Shown in pieces: positions 53,976 to 61,839 of a stretch of DNA of 64,000 nt (the first letter of the stretch is position 1; each line of letters begins with the position of its first letter). Made by a program: the position numbers and the translations under genes. Location of the stretch: the NCBI GenBank assembly GCA_023390335.1, contig JAEWCZ010000066.1, forward strand, positions 310,001 to 374,000, read 5' to 3'. The notes below the pieces were generated by a model. The model searched no databases, was not told the origin of the DNA, and worked only from the letters and a program-made list of their open reading frames with translations. This stretch comes from Bacillota bacterium (GTDB lineage Bacteria; Bacillota; Clostridia; Acetivibrionales; DSM-1351).

Positions 53976-54905
53976 CTACAATAAATTGCCCTTGTCCATG
54001 AAATCCATACATACCTTAAATATATCCCCGTAGCTTTTACTGCGGCTTGTAGGAGTTGCCTGAATAACATATACAACATTTTTGGCGGGGACTACATTTA
54101 TCTCCTGACCTCCGTAACCCCTACATGCAAAACCGCCTTCAAAAAGCCAGAAAAGATATCCGTATTCCGGAGCATTCGGAGAAGGCGAAACAGCCTGATT
54201 TATATAACTTTCGCTTACAACTCCAATACCTTTATTTAAAAGCAGGAAACCTATCTTTGCCAAATCGTCGGCTGATAAATCAGATTGAGCCTCGATATCG
54301 AAATTTCTGTCTATACTATAATTTATACCTCCCGGCAATTTCGCCCATTCACTGCTTGTTATCCCAAGAGGCTCATATAAATAAGACTTACAAAATTCGT
54401 AGGTATCCATATTTGCTGCCTTGGAAATTACCGCAGACAGTAAAATGACATCCCATTCCTTGTAAACGAATTTTGTTCCCGGAACATTTGCCATAGCTGT
54501 GTCAGCCAAGTGTTCCAGACAATTATCAGAACGCCAGAGCTGCTCAAGCATGGGGCAGTGATAATGAATTCCACCGTTCCAGTAAATACCAGAGGACATG
54601 TTTAGCAGATGCCTTATGGTTATCAGCTTATGATAGGGATGATTGTTGGCAGCAAATTCACTTAAATAATTAGCAACAGGCTCATCAAGACTATTTATGT
54701 AACCTTTATCAAGGCATATGCCTGTACAAATAGATAAAATACTCTTCCAGATGGATTTTATATTATTACGGCTGTTTCTAGTGAAATTATTATAATATCT
54801 TTCCAGAATCGGCTGGCCATCCCTCAACAAAAGGATACTGTTTATAAGTCTGTAATGCTTTTGTTTTATATAATTATCTATATATTCTGACAGCTCATTA
54901 TTCAT
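53976..54905 (-). CDS. Serine hydrolase, class C beta-lactamase/esterase fold
   Basis: The 309-residue protein has the SxxK motif as Ser51-Lys54 (KSIWKS), LLNMSSG near residue 105 and a FVYKEW segment in place of the usual Y-S-N. No signal peptide is present, so it is cytoplasmic and not a typical beta-lactamase; an esterase is more likely. Its start overlaps the stop of the UvrA-like gene by four bases (ATGA type), so the two are translationally coupled. Confidence 0.82.
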   Translation of the reverse strand: MNNELSEYIDNYIKQKHYRLINSILLLRDGQPILERYYNNFTRNSRNNIKSIWKSILSICTGICLDKGYINSLDEPVANYLSEFAANNHPYHKLITIRHLLNMSSGIYWNGGIHYHCPMLEQLWRSDNCLEHLADTAMANVPGTKFVYKEWDVILLSAVISKAANMDTYEFCKSYLYEPLGITSSEWAKLPGGINYSIDRNFDIEAQSDLSADDLAKIGFLLLNKGIGVVSESYINQAVSPSPNAPEYGYLFWLFEGGFACRGYGGQEINVVPAKNVVYVIQATPTSRSKSYGDIFKVCMDFMDKGNLL

Positions 54906-57262
54906 TTCAAGTACCTTCCTATTATGGAGTTTTGGTTGTTTTTTAAAGCCGTGGGATAGTCTGCCGCAATCAATTCTCCACCGTCACTACCGCCTCCCGG
55001 TCCCATTTCAATTATGTAATCACAGTTAGACAGAATATAGGGGTCATGTTCAGTTACAATGACGGTATTACCTTTTTCTACAAGTTCCTCCATCAGCTTC
55101 ATAAGCCTTACACTATCGTGAAAAGACAAGCCCGTTGTAGGTTCATCCAGCACATAAACGGCATCCTTTGCTGCTTGTCCCTTTGAAAGTTCCTTTGCTA
55201 GCTTAATACGCTGACTCTCACCTCCGGATATGGTTGGTGTTTTTTGTCCGAGAGTTATATATCCCATACCTACTCTTTGGAGGGTAGCAAGTATTTTATC
55301 TATCTGTTTATCCCTGCCCTTAAAAAAGGCTACAGCCTCATCTACAGTAAGGGACAGAATATCTCTGATATTTTTACCGTCCAGAGTTACTTCAAGAGCT
55401 TCGGGTATAAAGCCTGTCCCACCGCAGGCCTCACATTCCGTATCAATAAAATTTCCAAATCCTACATGATAATGTACTTCGCCGTCACCTTTGCATACTT
55501 TGCAGCCACCTTCAGAATTAACTGTAAAAAGCCCGGAAGGTAAACCGCTTTCCTTTGAAAATAAAGCGCGGATTCGGTCAAATACTCCTGTATAGGTAGC
55601 AGGACAAGAGGTTCGGCTTCTACCAATAGGCTTTTGGTCTATAACTAAGCATTTTTTTATTTGTTCCCAACCGCTTAAAACAGAATTATCCTCCGGAATT
55701 TCTTCATTGTCCTCGTCTTCGTCACAAATGAATTTTTCGTTTAGTAAATTCTTTAATTTCGGAACAAGGGTATCCGAAATAAGGCTTGATTTTCCGCTGC
55801 CGGATACTCCTGCAACACCCACCATTAAACCTAATGGAATAGTCACATTCACGTTCTGGAGGTTATGGATATTTGCGTTTTCAATTTTTAGTATTCGGTC
55901 ATAATTAACTGTTCTATAGGTTTGTTTTATATCTAGAAGGCCGTCATTCCTTAAATATGGTGCAGTATTTGAATGTTTACATTCTAGAAATTCATCAAAG
56001 CTGCCTTGGAAAATCCGCTCTCCGCCTTTAATTCCCGCAAGTGGGCCAAGGTCAATTATGTAATCGGCACAACGCATGAAATTTTCGTCATGCTCTACGG
56101 CTATTACCGTATTACCACGGTTCACAAGGTTTCTTATTATGGAAATGAGCTTTTCTTTTTCCAATTCATGCAGACCAATTGTAGGTTCGTCAAAAACAAA
56201 TATTATACTGTCCATTTCAGCAATTATATATGATGCCAGAAACAGTCTTTGTATTTCACCACCGGACAGGGTTGGTACCGGACGGGAAAGGGAGAGATGG
56301 TGAAGTCCCACCTCAACCATACAAGAAAGCTTGCTTAGTATCTCATTAAGGAGGGGCGACTTTTTTAAAGGAGTTTTAGTGAGAAACTCAAACAGGTCTT
56401 TAATGTACATATTTTCAAGTTCCGAAACAGTTTTATTGCCTATAGTAGTGCTGGAGGCATGTACTCCAAGACCTGTACCGCCACATTTCGGACAGGATGC
56501 TTTTGTCATGTAGCCGGCTTCGATGAGTAAATAGGATAAACGGCTATTAGTTGAAAATGCACCATTTGTAACATGGAATATCCACGGAATAAATCCCATA
56601 AAAGAGGATTTTCCGCTATCTCCGTACTTTAAACAAAATAACTGCTCCTCCGTAAGAGAGGATAATTCCTGCCTTGGTGATATATTGTGATGTTTGTAAA
56701 AGCTGTCCAGCATTTTCTTGGTGCTACCACGTTTGCCTACCCCTAGACACACATCTTCAACCTTTAAAGACAAGTCCCCGAATAGTTTATCTTCATCTAC
56801 TTTTTTTACAATCCCTGAACCCAGACATTTTACGCACATACCCTTAGGAGAATTTTTCTGAAACATTTCCATAGACAGGGGTAGACCGTCATCATATCTG
56901 CTGTCCCTTGTTCCATAAGCTGCAAATAGCATAGCAAGGATATTACTGATTTTTGTTCGTGTACCTACCGTACTGCGTGGGTTTGATTGCCTGATAATTC
57001 TCTGTTCCACAGCAACCGTAGGAGAAAGCCCTGTTATACTGTCAAAGGTTGGCGTACTGTCTATCATAAACTGTGTACCGGAAAACATGAGGTAGCGGCG
57101 TTTCCCTTCTTCATAAAGGGTATCAAAAGCCAGACTGGATTTTCCGCTGCCGGACACTCCTGTGATAACAGTCAGTTTGTTTTTAGGGATTTTTATATCT
57201 ATTCCTTTAAGATTGTGTATTCTTGCATTCTTGATTTCAATAAAATCGTTAATGAGCTTCAC
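54902..57262 (-). CDS. UvrA-like ABC ATPase (short UvrA2 / DrrC class)
   Basis: The 786-residue protein has two ABC modules, each with GVSGSGKSSL Walker A (near residues 35 and 470) and an SGGE-QR signature. It has three CxxC zinc-finger sets (CVKCLGSG, CPKCGGTG, CKVCKGDG with CEACGGTG). Housekeeping UvrA is about 940 residues; this one lacks most of the UvrB-binding insert, as in UvrA2. Class members such as DrrC of Streptomyces give self-resistance to DNA-binding drugs. The coupled serine hydrolase could inactivate the same compound. That joint role is inferred. Confidence 0.88.
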   Translation of the reverse strand: MKLINDFIEIKNARIHNLKGIDIKIPKNKLTVITGVSGSGKSSLAFDTLYEEGKRRYLMFSGTQFMIDSTPTFDSITGLSPTVAVEQRIIRQSNPRSTVGTRTKISNILAMLFAAYGTRDSRYDDGLPLSMEMFQKNSPKGMCVKCLGSGIVKKVDEDKLFGDLSLKVEDVCLGVGKRGSTKKMLDSFYKHHNISPRQELSSLTEEQLFCLKYGDSGKSSFMGFIPWIFHVTNGAFSTNSRLSYLLIEAGYMTKASCPKCGGTGLGVHASSTTIGNKTVSELENMYIKDLFEFLTKTPLKKSPLLNEILSKLSCMVEVGLHHLSLSRPVPTLSGGEIQRLFLASYIIAEMDSIIFVFDEPTIGLHELEKEKLISIIRNLVNRGNTVIAVEHDENFMRCADYIIDLGPLAGIKGGERIFQGSFDEFLECKHSNTAPYLRNDGLLDIKQTYRTVNYDRILKIENANIHNLQNVNVTIPLGLMVGVAGVSGSGKSSLISDTLVPKLKNLLNEKFICDEDEDNEEIPEDNSVLSGWEQIKKCLVIDQKPIGRSRTSCPATYTGVFDRIRALFSKESGLPSGLFTVNSEGGCKVCKGDGEVHYHVGFGNFIDTECEACGGTGFIPEALEVTLDGKNIRDILSLTVDEAVAFFKGRDKQIDKILATLQRVGMGYITLGQKTPTISGGESQRIKLAKELSKGQAAKDAVYVLDEPTTGLSFHDSVRLMKLMEELVEKGNTVIVTEHDPYILSNCDYIIEMGPGGGSDGGELIAADYPTALKNNQNSIIGRYLK

Positions 57263-57432
57263 CCCACAAAAAAATATATGATAATTTTAACATAAACATA
57301 ATGTAAAGCATATTGAACAATTTTAATCAAGTATAGCATTTTATACTTTTTTACATATTATGTATTAGGACTATAGTGAATTTGAATAAAAAATATCGTA
57401 ATGAGCGATAATATCTATGAGGTGAATTTATT

Positions 57433-57711
57433 TTGGCAAAATATATTAAAAACCCTATACCAATTGAAGCAATTGAATACAGACCTGGGTTGGAAGACGG
57501 TTTTGACGACATTCAAACAGCCATTAATGCGGGATTAAATACTGAAAATTATGTAAACCCGGATACTTGTAACGAGATTCCATTTATAATAACACTGGAA
57601 GGAAAGCATTATATCAGCAAGGGAGACTATATTATAACAGGAGTTGACGGAGAAAGATATCCATGCAAAAAGGAAATCTTCTTAAAGACTTATACAATAT
57701 TGAATATTTGA
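57433..57711 (+). CDS. Small phage-type protein of unknown function
   Basis: The 92-residue protein uses a TTG start with GAGGTGAA upstream. It ends in the GDYIITGVDGERYPCKKEIF pattern, common in short phage and prophage genes of Firmicutes. It stops four bases before the converging SLATT-like gene. No other phage gene is present, so it is a lone remnant or an accessory gene. Confidence 0.65.
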   Translation: MAKYIKNPIPIEAIEYRPGLEDGFDDIQTAINAGLNTENYVNPDTCNEIPFIITLEGKHYISKGDYIITGVDGERYPCKKEIFLKTYTILNI

Positions 57712-57715
57712 TAAA

Positions 57716-58156
57716 TTAATTTCTGGAGGATTTTTTTACGCTGAGCTCAACAGACCTCCAAGTCCGGTTCTCCTTTTCAACTATGGAATTGACATTTGAA
57801 ATCAGCAATTCATGTTTGTTTGACTTGTTATAGGGAGCTGATTCGATTAAATAAAGACGCTTGTGATATTCAAGAATTTCAGCCATTGTACGGTATTCAA
57901 CCCACTTCTTGTGCAAATCGAAACTTGTTTTAAATGCAGATAAAATAGTAATAAATGAACCCATCAGGGCAACAATATATTTGGTCTGAAAAAACACGTC
58001 ATTAAATAAGGCAGCAAAAGGGATAAAAGCTGAAATAACAATTTCAAGTATAATAAAGAGGTTGTACAGCTTTTTGTTGGAGGCTGCTTTTTTATCGTAA
58101 TAATTAAGGTTTCTGTATAAATAATTTCTAGCGTAAAGTCTGTTTTTATCATTCAT
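57716..58156 (-). CDS. SLATT/DUF4231-like protein with two membrane helices
   Basis: The 146-residue protein has two adjacent hydrophobic helices (about residues 33-52 and 62-81) between a basic N-terminal helix and a C-terminal helical tail rich in Arg, Lys and Glu. This is the layout of SLATT domains, which are thought to form membrane pores in bacterial conflict systems. It starts nine bases after the TIR gene stop and is co-transcribed with it. I infer a membrane-acting partner of the TIR protein. SLATT is assigned by layout; some of the family carry DUF4231. Confidence 0.68.
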   Translation of the reverse strand: MNDKNRLYARNYLYRNLNYYDKKAASNKKLYNLFIILEIVISAFIPFAALFNDVFFQTKYIVALMGSFITILSAFKTSFDLHKKWVEYRTMAEILEYHKRLYLIESAPYNKSNKHELLISNVNSIVEKENRTWRSVELSVKKSSRN

Positions 58157-58165
58157 ATCGGTTAC

Positions 58166-58576
58166 CTAATAACTCAAAATAAAATTCTTTACTATTTGCA
58201 GTGTTTCTAAAGGTGATTCTGATAATTGAATACGATTTTTAATATATTCAGGTATTCGGCTGTCATCAAATATATCTATACTGTTATCCAATGAGATAGG
58301 ACAAATTTCTTTAATTCTATTTAAATTATTTAAATAAATTGCCTGACTCAATTCACGCTGCACAAATTTGCTGTTAAGTGAATTATTCGTTATAAACAAA
58401 ATGAACAAGTCAATTTCACATAATTTTTCTATGATATCGTCAATGTCAATGTCCTTTTTGTAAGGAGGTAAAAAGTAAAGAAGTTTATATTTTTCAGGCA
58501 GTGTGCGCAAGTCATCTATTATATATTTAATATATATCTTGTCATGACTGCTGCATGATAAAAATACCTTTACCAT
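58166..58576 (-). CDS. TIR-domain protein
   Basis: The 136-residue protein is almost entirely one TIR domain. It opens VFLSCSSHD (box 1), has the IDLFILFITNNSLNSKFVQRE strand and helix with Glu75, the position of the NADase catalytic Glu, and a box-3-like C-terminal helix. TIR domains in phage defence degrade NAD+ or make cyclic ADP-ribose signals. The ATG at 58576 was chosen because GAGGGG lies six bases upstream; an ATG six bases earlier would sit on that site. It is the first gene of a leftward pair with the SLATT-like gene. Confidence 0.78.
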   Translation of the reverse strand: MVKVFLSCSSHDKIYIKYIIDDLRTLPEKYKLLYFLPPYKKDIDIDDIIEKLCEIDLFILFITNNSLNSKFVQRELSQAIYLNNLNRIKEICPISLDNSIDIFDDSRIPEYIKNRIQLSESPLETLQIVKNFILSY

Positions 58577-58640
58577 TTTCATCCCCTCAATATTTGCAAG
58601 ATTATAGTACATTGTATGCCTGTACTATTAAAAACATGTC

Positions 58641-58672
58641 AAAAGGGAAGTCGTTTGACGACTTCCCTTTTT
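58641..58672 (-). terminator. Terminator of the GH5 cellulase gene
   Basis: A perfect 12-bp stem with a five-base loop is flanked by A4 and T5, so it works in both directions. It ends the leftward cellulase transcript before the TIR pair. Confidence 0.88.
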
Positions 58673-58693
58673 GCTTATGCTTTTATTAATTTT

Positions 58694-60310
58694 TTAACCC
58701 AAAGGCAATTGAGTTACCAGACCTAAAAGATACCTTTTCAAAATCTGCATATCCAAAGCATCTACAGAACTGTCCTTGTTTAGATCAGCTGCCTGTGTGT
58801 CAATATTCTGATTTATACCTAAAATATATGATTTCAATGCAATACCATCAAGTGCATCAATTTGTCCGTCTTTATTAACATCTCCATAATTTATGGTTGG
58901 CTCATCAGGACTGCCAAGCAATACGCCGTTGTTTCCAAGAGGTATTTTGTGATCCAGACCGATAAACTTTCCTTCGCTGTTTTTCCAAAGAACAGGATAT
59001 AAATAGTTGTCATACTTGTTGTCATTCCATTTCAGGTCTCTTCCTCCTGGGAAAGCAGTTCCTTCACCACGAGTTAAAAGTCCGCCTGTATCCGCTGAGT
59101 CAATATTTATACACCAGAAAGTGTGATGAAGCTTGTACTTATTCTCTAAAATGTAATCTCTCATACTTCTGAGATATTTCTTATTGGCTTCAAGAAGCTT
59201 GTCTTCTCCTTCTGTGAGTCCACCCCATTCACCTATAAGCAGAGGAGCTGTTCCATTCTCCATAATATAAGCCCAGTTGTCCTTCCAACACTTATCATAA
59301 AGGATTTTCTTTGCAGTGGCGTCATCGCAGGTAGGGAAATCACCTTTGAACCACTCCTGTTCAAAAACCATAGGGCCGTAGTCATGAGGTGAATACACAA
59401 GCTGCTTCTGGTAAGAACCTAGATTAATAGGATGATCCTTCACACCTCTCAGGTTTCCGCCCCACCAATTACCGTAGTAATCATTGGTGCCTGTCCATGG
59501 ACTTGTATCAAAGGATTCATCATCCCACAAACCATCTTTAGGATACATTTCAACACCTTCAACAAAAATTAATGCATTAGGATGAACCTTCATTATAGCA
59601 AGGGCTGTTTCCTGTGCTACTCTTTTCCAATTGTTTGCATGTGTGGAGTCATCCCAGATTGCACTTTGTGATTTCATTTTTAAAGTACCTGTATTTGTAT
59701 GTGGTTCATTTTTTAAATCAAAACCAATAATAGTATCATCGTTTTTATAGTGGTCAGCAACCCAAACCCACGCAGCCTTAAAGACATCTTCTGTTATGGT
59801 GCCGTTATACCATAACGGGTAGGTATGCCCCATATTGTCAGTTTCAGCACTATGTACGTCAAGAATAACCTTAATACCAACTCTTTTAAAGTTTTGAAGC
59901 ATAAAATTAAATAATTCAAAGCTATTCAAGCCTGTTAAATCAGCATTGTTGTAGCTTGTATCCGTAGAAGCGGGGTATTCACCTTTACTCCATGCATATA
60001 GCAAATCAGTTGCAATAGGCATTCTGACAACGTTAATTCCTTTGTCTGCAACCATTTCAATATCGGCTACAATATTACTGTGATATGAATCCAGAAGCAT
60101 TCTTTCACGGCAATTGAAACCAAACCAGTTGGCGCCTGTAATCCATACCTTGTTGCCGTATTTGTCTACAATATTTGTACCCTCAACATGCAGCCAATCA
60201 TCACCGGGGTCGGATACACCTGGTTCTGCTGCCGAAACCTTAGTAACTGACGGTATTAATAACGTCAAAAGCATTATTAATACAAGAAATAGACTAATTG
60301 TTTTTTTCAT
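58694..60310 (-). CDS. Cellulosomal GH5 endoglucanase with type I dockerin
   Basis: The 538-residue secreted enzyme has a signal peptide (hydrophobic 6-25). A GH5 (A4-like) catalytic domain follows with acid/base Glu202 (FDLKNEPHT) and nucleophile Glu361 (LIGEWGGL). The C-terminal dockerin (about 475-530) has two Ca-binding repeats (YGDVNKDGQIDALD and AADLNKDSSVDALD), each followed by a helix. The dockerin links it to a cellulosome scaffoldin through cohesins. The ATG at 60310 has GGGAGGAAAG upstream. It stands alone; no other cellulosome gene is in the window. It resembles CelD-type enzymes of Ruminiclostridium cellulolyticum. Confidence 0.94.
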   Translation of the reverse strand: MKKTISLFLVLIMLLTLLIPSVTKVSAAEPGVSDPGDDWLHVEGTNIVDKYGNKVWITGANWFGFNCRERMLLDSYHSNIVADIEMVADKGINVVRMPIATDLLYAWSKGEYPASTDTSYNNADLTGLNSFELFNFMLQNFKRVGIKVILDVHSAETDNMGHTYPLWYNGTITEDVFKAAWVWVADHYKNDDTIIGFDLKNEPHTNTGTLKMKSQSAIWDDSTHANNWKRVAQETALAIMKVHPNALIFVEGVEMYPKDGLWDDESFDTSPWTGTNDYYGNWWGGNLRGVKDHPINLGSYQKQLVYSPHDYGPMVFEQEWFKGDFPTCDDATAKKILYDKCWKDNWAYIMENGTAPLLIGEWGGLTEGEDKLLEANKKYLRSMRDYILENKYKLHHTFWCINIDSADTGGLLTRGEGTAFPGGRDLKWNDNKYDNYLYPVLWKNSEGKFIGLDHKIPLGNNGVLLGSPDEPTINYGDVNKDGQIDALDGIALKSYILGINQNIDTQAADLNKDSSVDALDMQILKRYLLGLVTQLPLG

Positions 60311-60366
60311 ACTCTTTCCTCCCAATTAAAATTAAAATACTAATACATTTCTCTTTTTGGGATTAA

Positions 60367-60537
60367 TTATTTAAGGGGATTGAAAGTTGTGAATTGGAAT
60401 AAATAAATGAGAAAGTACTTCAAAGAACCTTTAATTTTACTTAAAATCCATCTATCACCTCCATGGACTAAACTAAAAGTCATACAAATAATACCATATA
60501 ATAAACATATATACAACAAAATATCTTTTTTTGTCAT
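60367..60537 (-). CDS. Possible small membrane protein (weak call)
   Basis: This 56-residue frame starts at an ATG at 60537 with only a poor ribosome binding site. It has two hydrophobic segments (residues 5-22 and about 40-50) separated by a basic stretch. The 340-base gap 60311-60650 contains nothing else but the palindrome at 60555. It may be chance. Confidence 0.25.
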   Translation of the reverse strand: MTKKDILLYICLLYGIICMTFSLVHGGDRWILSKIKGSLKYFLIYLFQFTTFNPLK

Positions 60538-60554
60538 AAGCTCGCCAAAGTACA

Positions 60555-60569
60555 TGTAATTCGATTACA
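60555..60569. promoter_or_regulatory. Perfect short palindrome, possible operator
   Basis: TGTAAT and ATTACA (60555-60560 and 60564-60569) form a perfect 6-bp inverted repeat around TCG. It lies about 80 bases before the membrane protein gene at 60651, near its likely promoter. Confidence 0.35.
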
Positions 60570-60650
60570 ATATTGCATATTTTATGGTAAAATATTAATA
60601 AATGTATTGAATTTAATAAAATTCCAATGAAAACCCTATAGGAGTATAGT

Positions 60651-61751
60651 ATGGAGGATAATTATTTTAATCTTAAAAACATACTGGGTATTTTGTTTAA
60701 AATAACAAAAAAAAGTGCCAATATACTAGCAGATAGATATTTATTAAAAGAAGTTTCCATAATATCTAAATGGAAAAATAACAAAGCGGAAATTAAATCA
60801 GAGGATATATCCAGAATTGTAGAGTTTGCAGTAAAAGAAACCAGTGAAGTACAGCGAAAAATGATCAGAACAGAAATACAAACAGTAATTAACTGCTCTT
60901 CCATTACAGAAGAAATAAAAGAAATGCTTATTGAGATAGAAGACTTCGGTGAATTTATCGAAGAGTCTTTAAATGTATGTACTTCTTGGTCATATGATGT
61001 ACCTGATGTAAACCCAAATAATGGATTTACTAATAATCTCAGCAGTAGCGATGAATTTAATTTGGATTTGGGAAAGGGATTGGAGGGTGGCTATAAAGGA
61101 ATTGTAAAGTTTGATCTGGAGCTACTTAAAAATAAGAGTAACCAGGAAAATACCGGAAACAAGAAGAATTCAGTAATAAAAAACAGTAAAATAAATCTGA
61201 TACCCAGGAATAAATTTGGGAGTGCAAAAAAGTTTATAGAAGCAAGAAGCGTTTTAACCGTAATTGTAATTGTTGCTATTTTAAGCTATACATTTATTCA
61301 GGCAGGCAAAAATAATAAAAATGTAGCGTCCAACATAAGTCAGGCTTCATCTTCTCAGTCGACATATCAGGTAAATGACCCTGCAAAAGCAGGTAAAGGA
61401 GATGTTTCAGAAAAAGCAGAGCAGTCAGTGTCTACAAAGAAGCCTGATAATAAAAGTAATCAAAATCGGGAAACTAATAATAAGCAGCAGAAAAAAAGTC
61501 CTGCTTATGTGGATAAATCTAAGAATAAAACTGTAAACAAACCAGAAACAAATACTAACATAAATACTCAAACCAATCAGAATAATAACGATATAAATAT
61601 AAACATATCGGGAAGTTCTGATTTGAACATAGCAGTAGGCGAAAATATTACAATTCACAACGACAGCAGTAAGGATGCGTCAAATCCTTCTGATTCAACA
61701 GCAGGGACAGCGACATCGTCAGTTGAAACAACAGATAAAAGCGAAAAATAA
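60651..61751 (+). CDS. Single-pass membrane protein with N-terminal helical domain and Asn/Lys-rich outer domain
   Basis: The 366-residue protein has an N-terminal helical region (1-110). It includes an ISKWKNN segment of helix-turn-helix appearance. A single membrane helix follows near 200-218 (VLTVIVIVAILSYTFIQA). An Asn-, Lys-, Thr- and Ser-rich low-complexity outer part covers about 225-366. The type resembles membrane-tethered regulators or anti-sigma proteins with a cytoplasmic helical head. The secreted TPR protein gene begins 89 bases later and may be its partner. No function can be assigned. Confidence 0.6.
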   Translation: MEDNYFNLKNILGILFKITKKSANILADRYLLKEVSIISKWKNNKAEIKSEDISRIVEFAVKETSEVQRKMIRTEIQTVINCSSITEEIKEMLIEIEDFGEFIEESLNVCTSWSYDVPDVNPNNGFTNNLSSSDEFNLDLGKGLEGGYKGIVKFDLELLKNKSNQENTGNKKNSVIKNSKINLIPRNKFGSAKKFIEARSVLTVIVIVAILSYTFIQAGKNNKNVASNISQASSSQSTYQVNDPAKAGKGDVSEKAEQSVSTKKPDNKSNQNRETNNKQQKKSPAYVDKSKNKTVNKPETNTNINTQTNQNNNDININISGSSDLNIAVGENITIHNDSSKDASNPSDSTAGTATSSVETTDKSEK

Positions 61752-61839
61752 AAATTCACAACATTACAGCATAATTCATACCTCCAGGACAGCAATATAT
61801 ATAAAAACAATAAAAATCAAAAAAACCAGGGGGATTTTC

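Noticed and set aside
53976..54905. Calling the serine hydrolase a beta-lactamase resistance enzyme
   Set aside because: There is no signal peptide and the second active-site motif is changed; a cytoplasmic esterase role is more likely.
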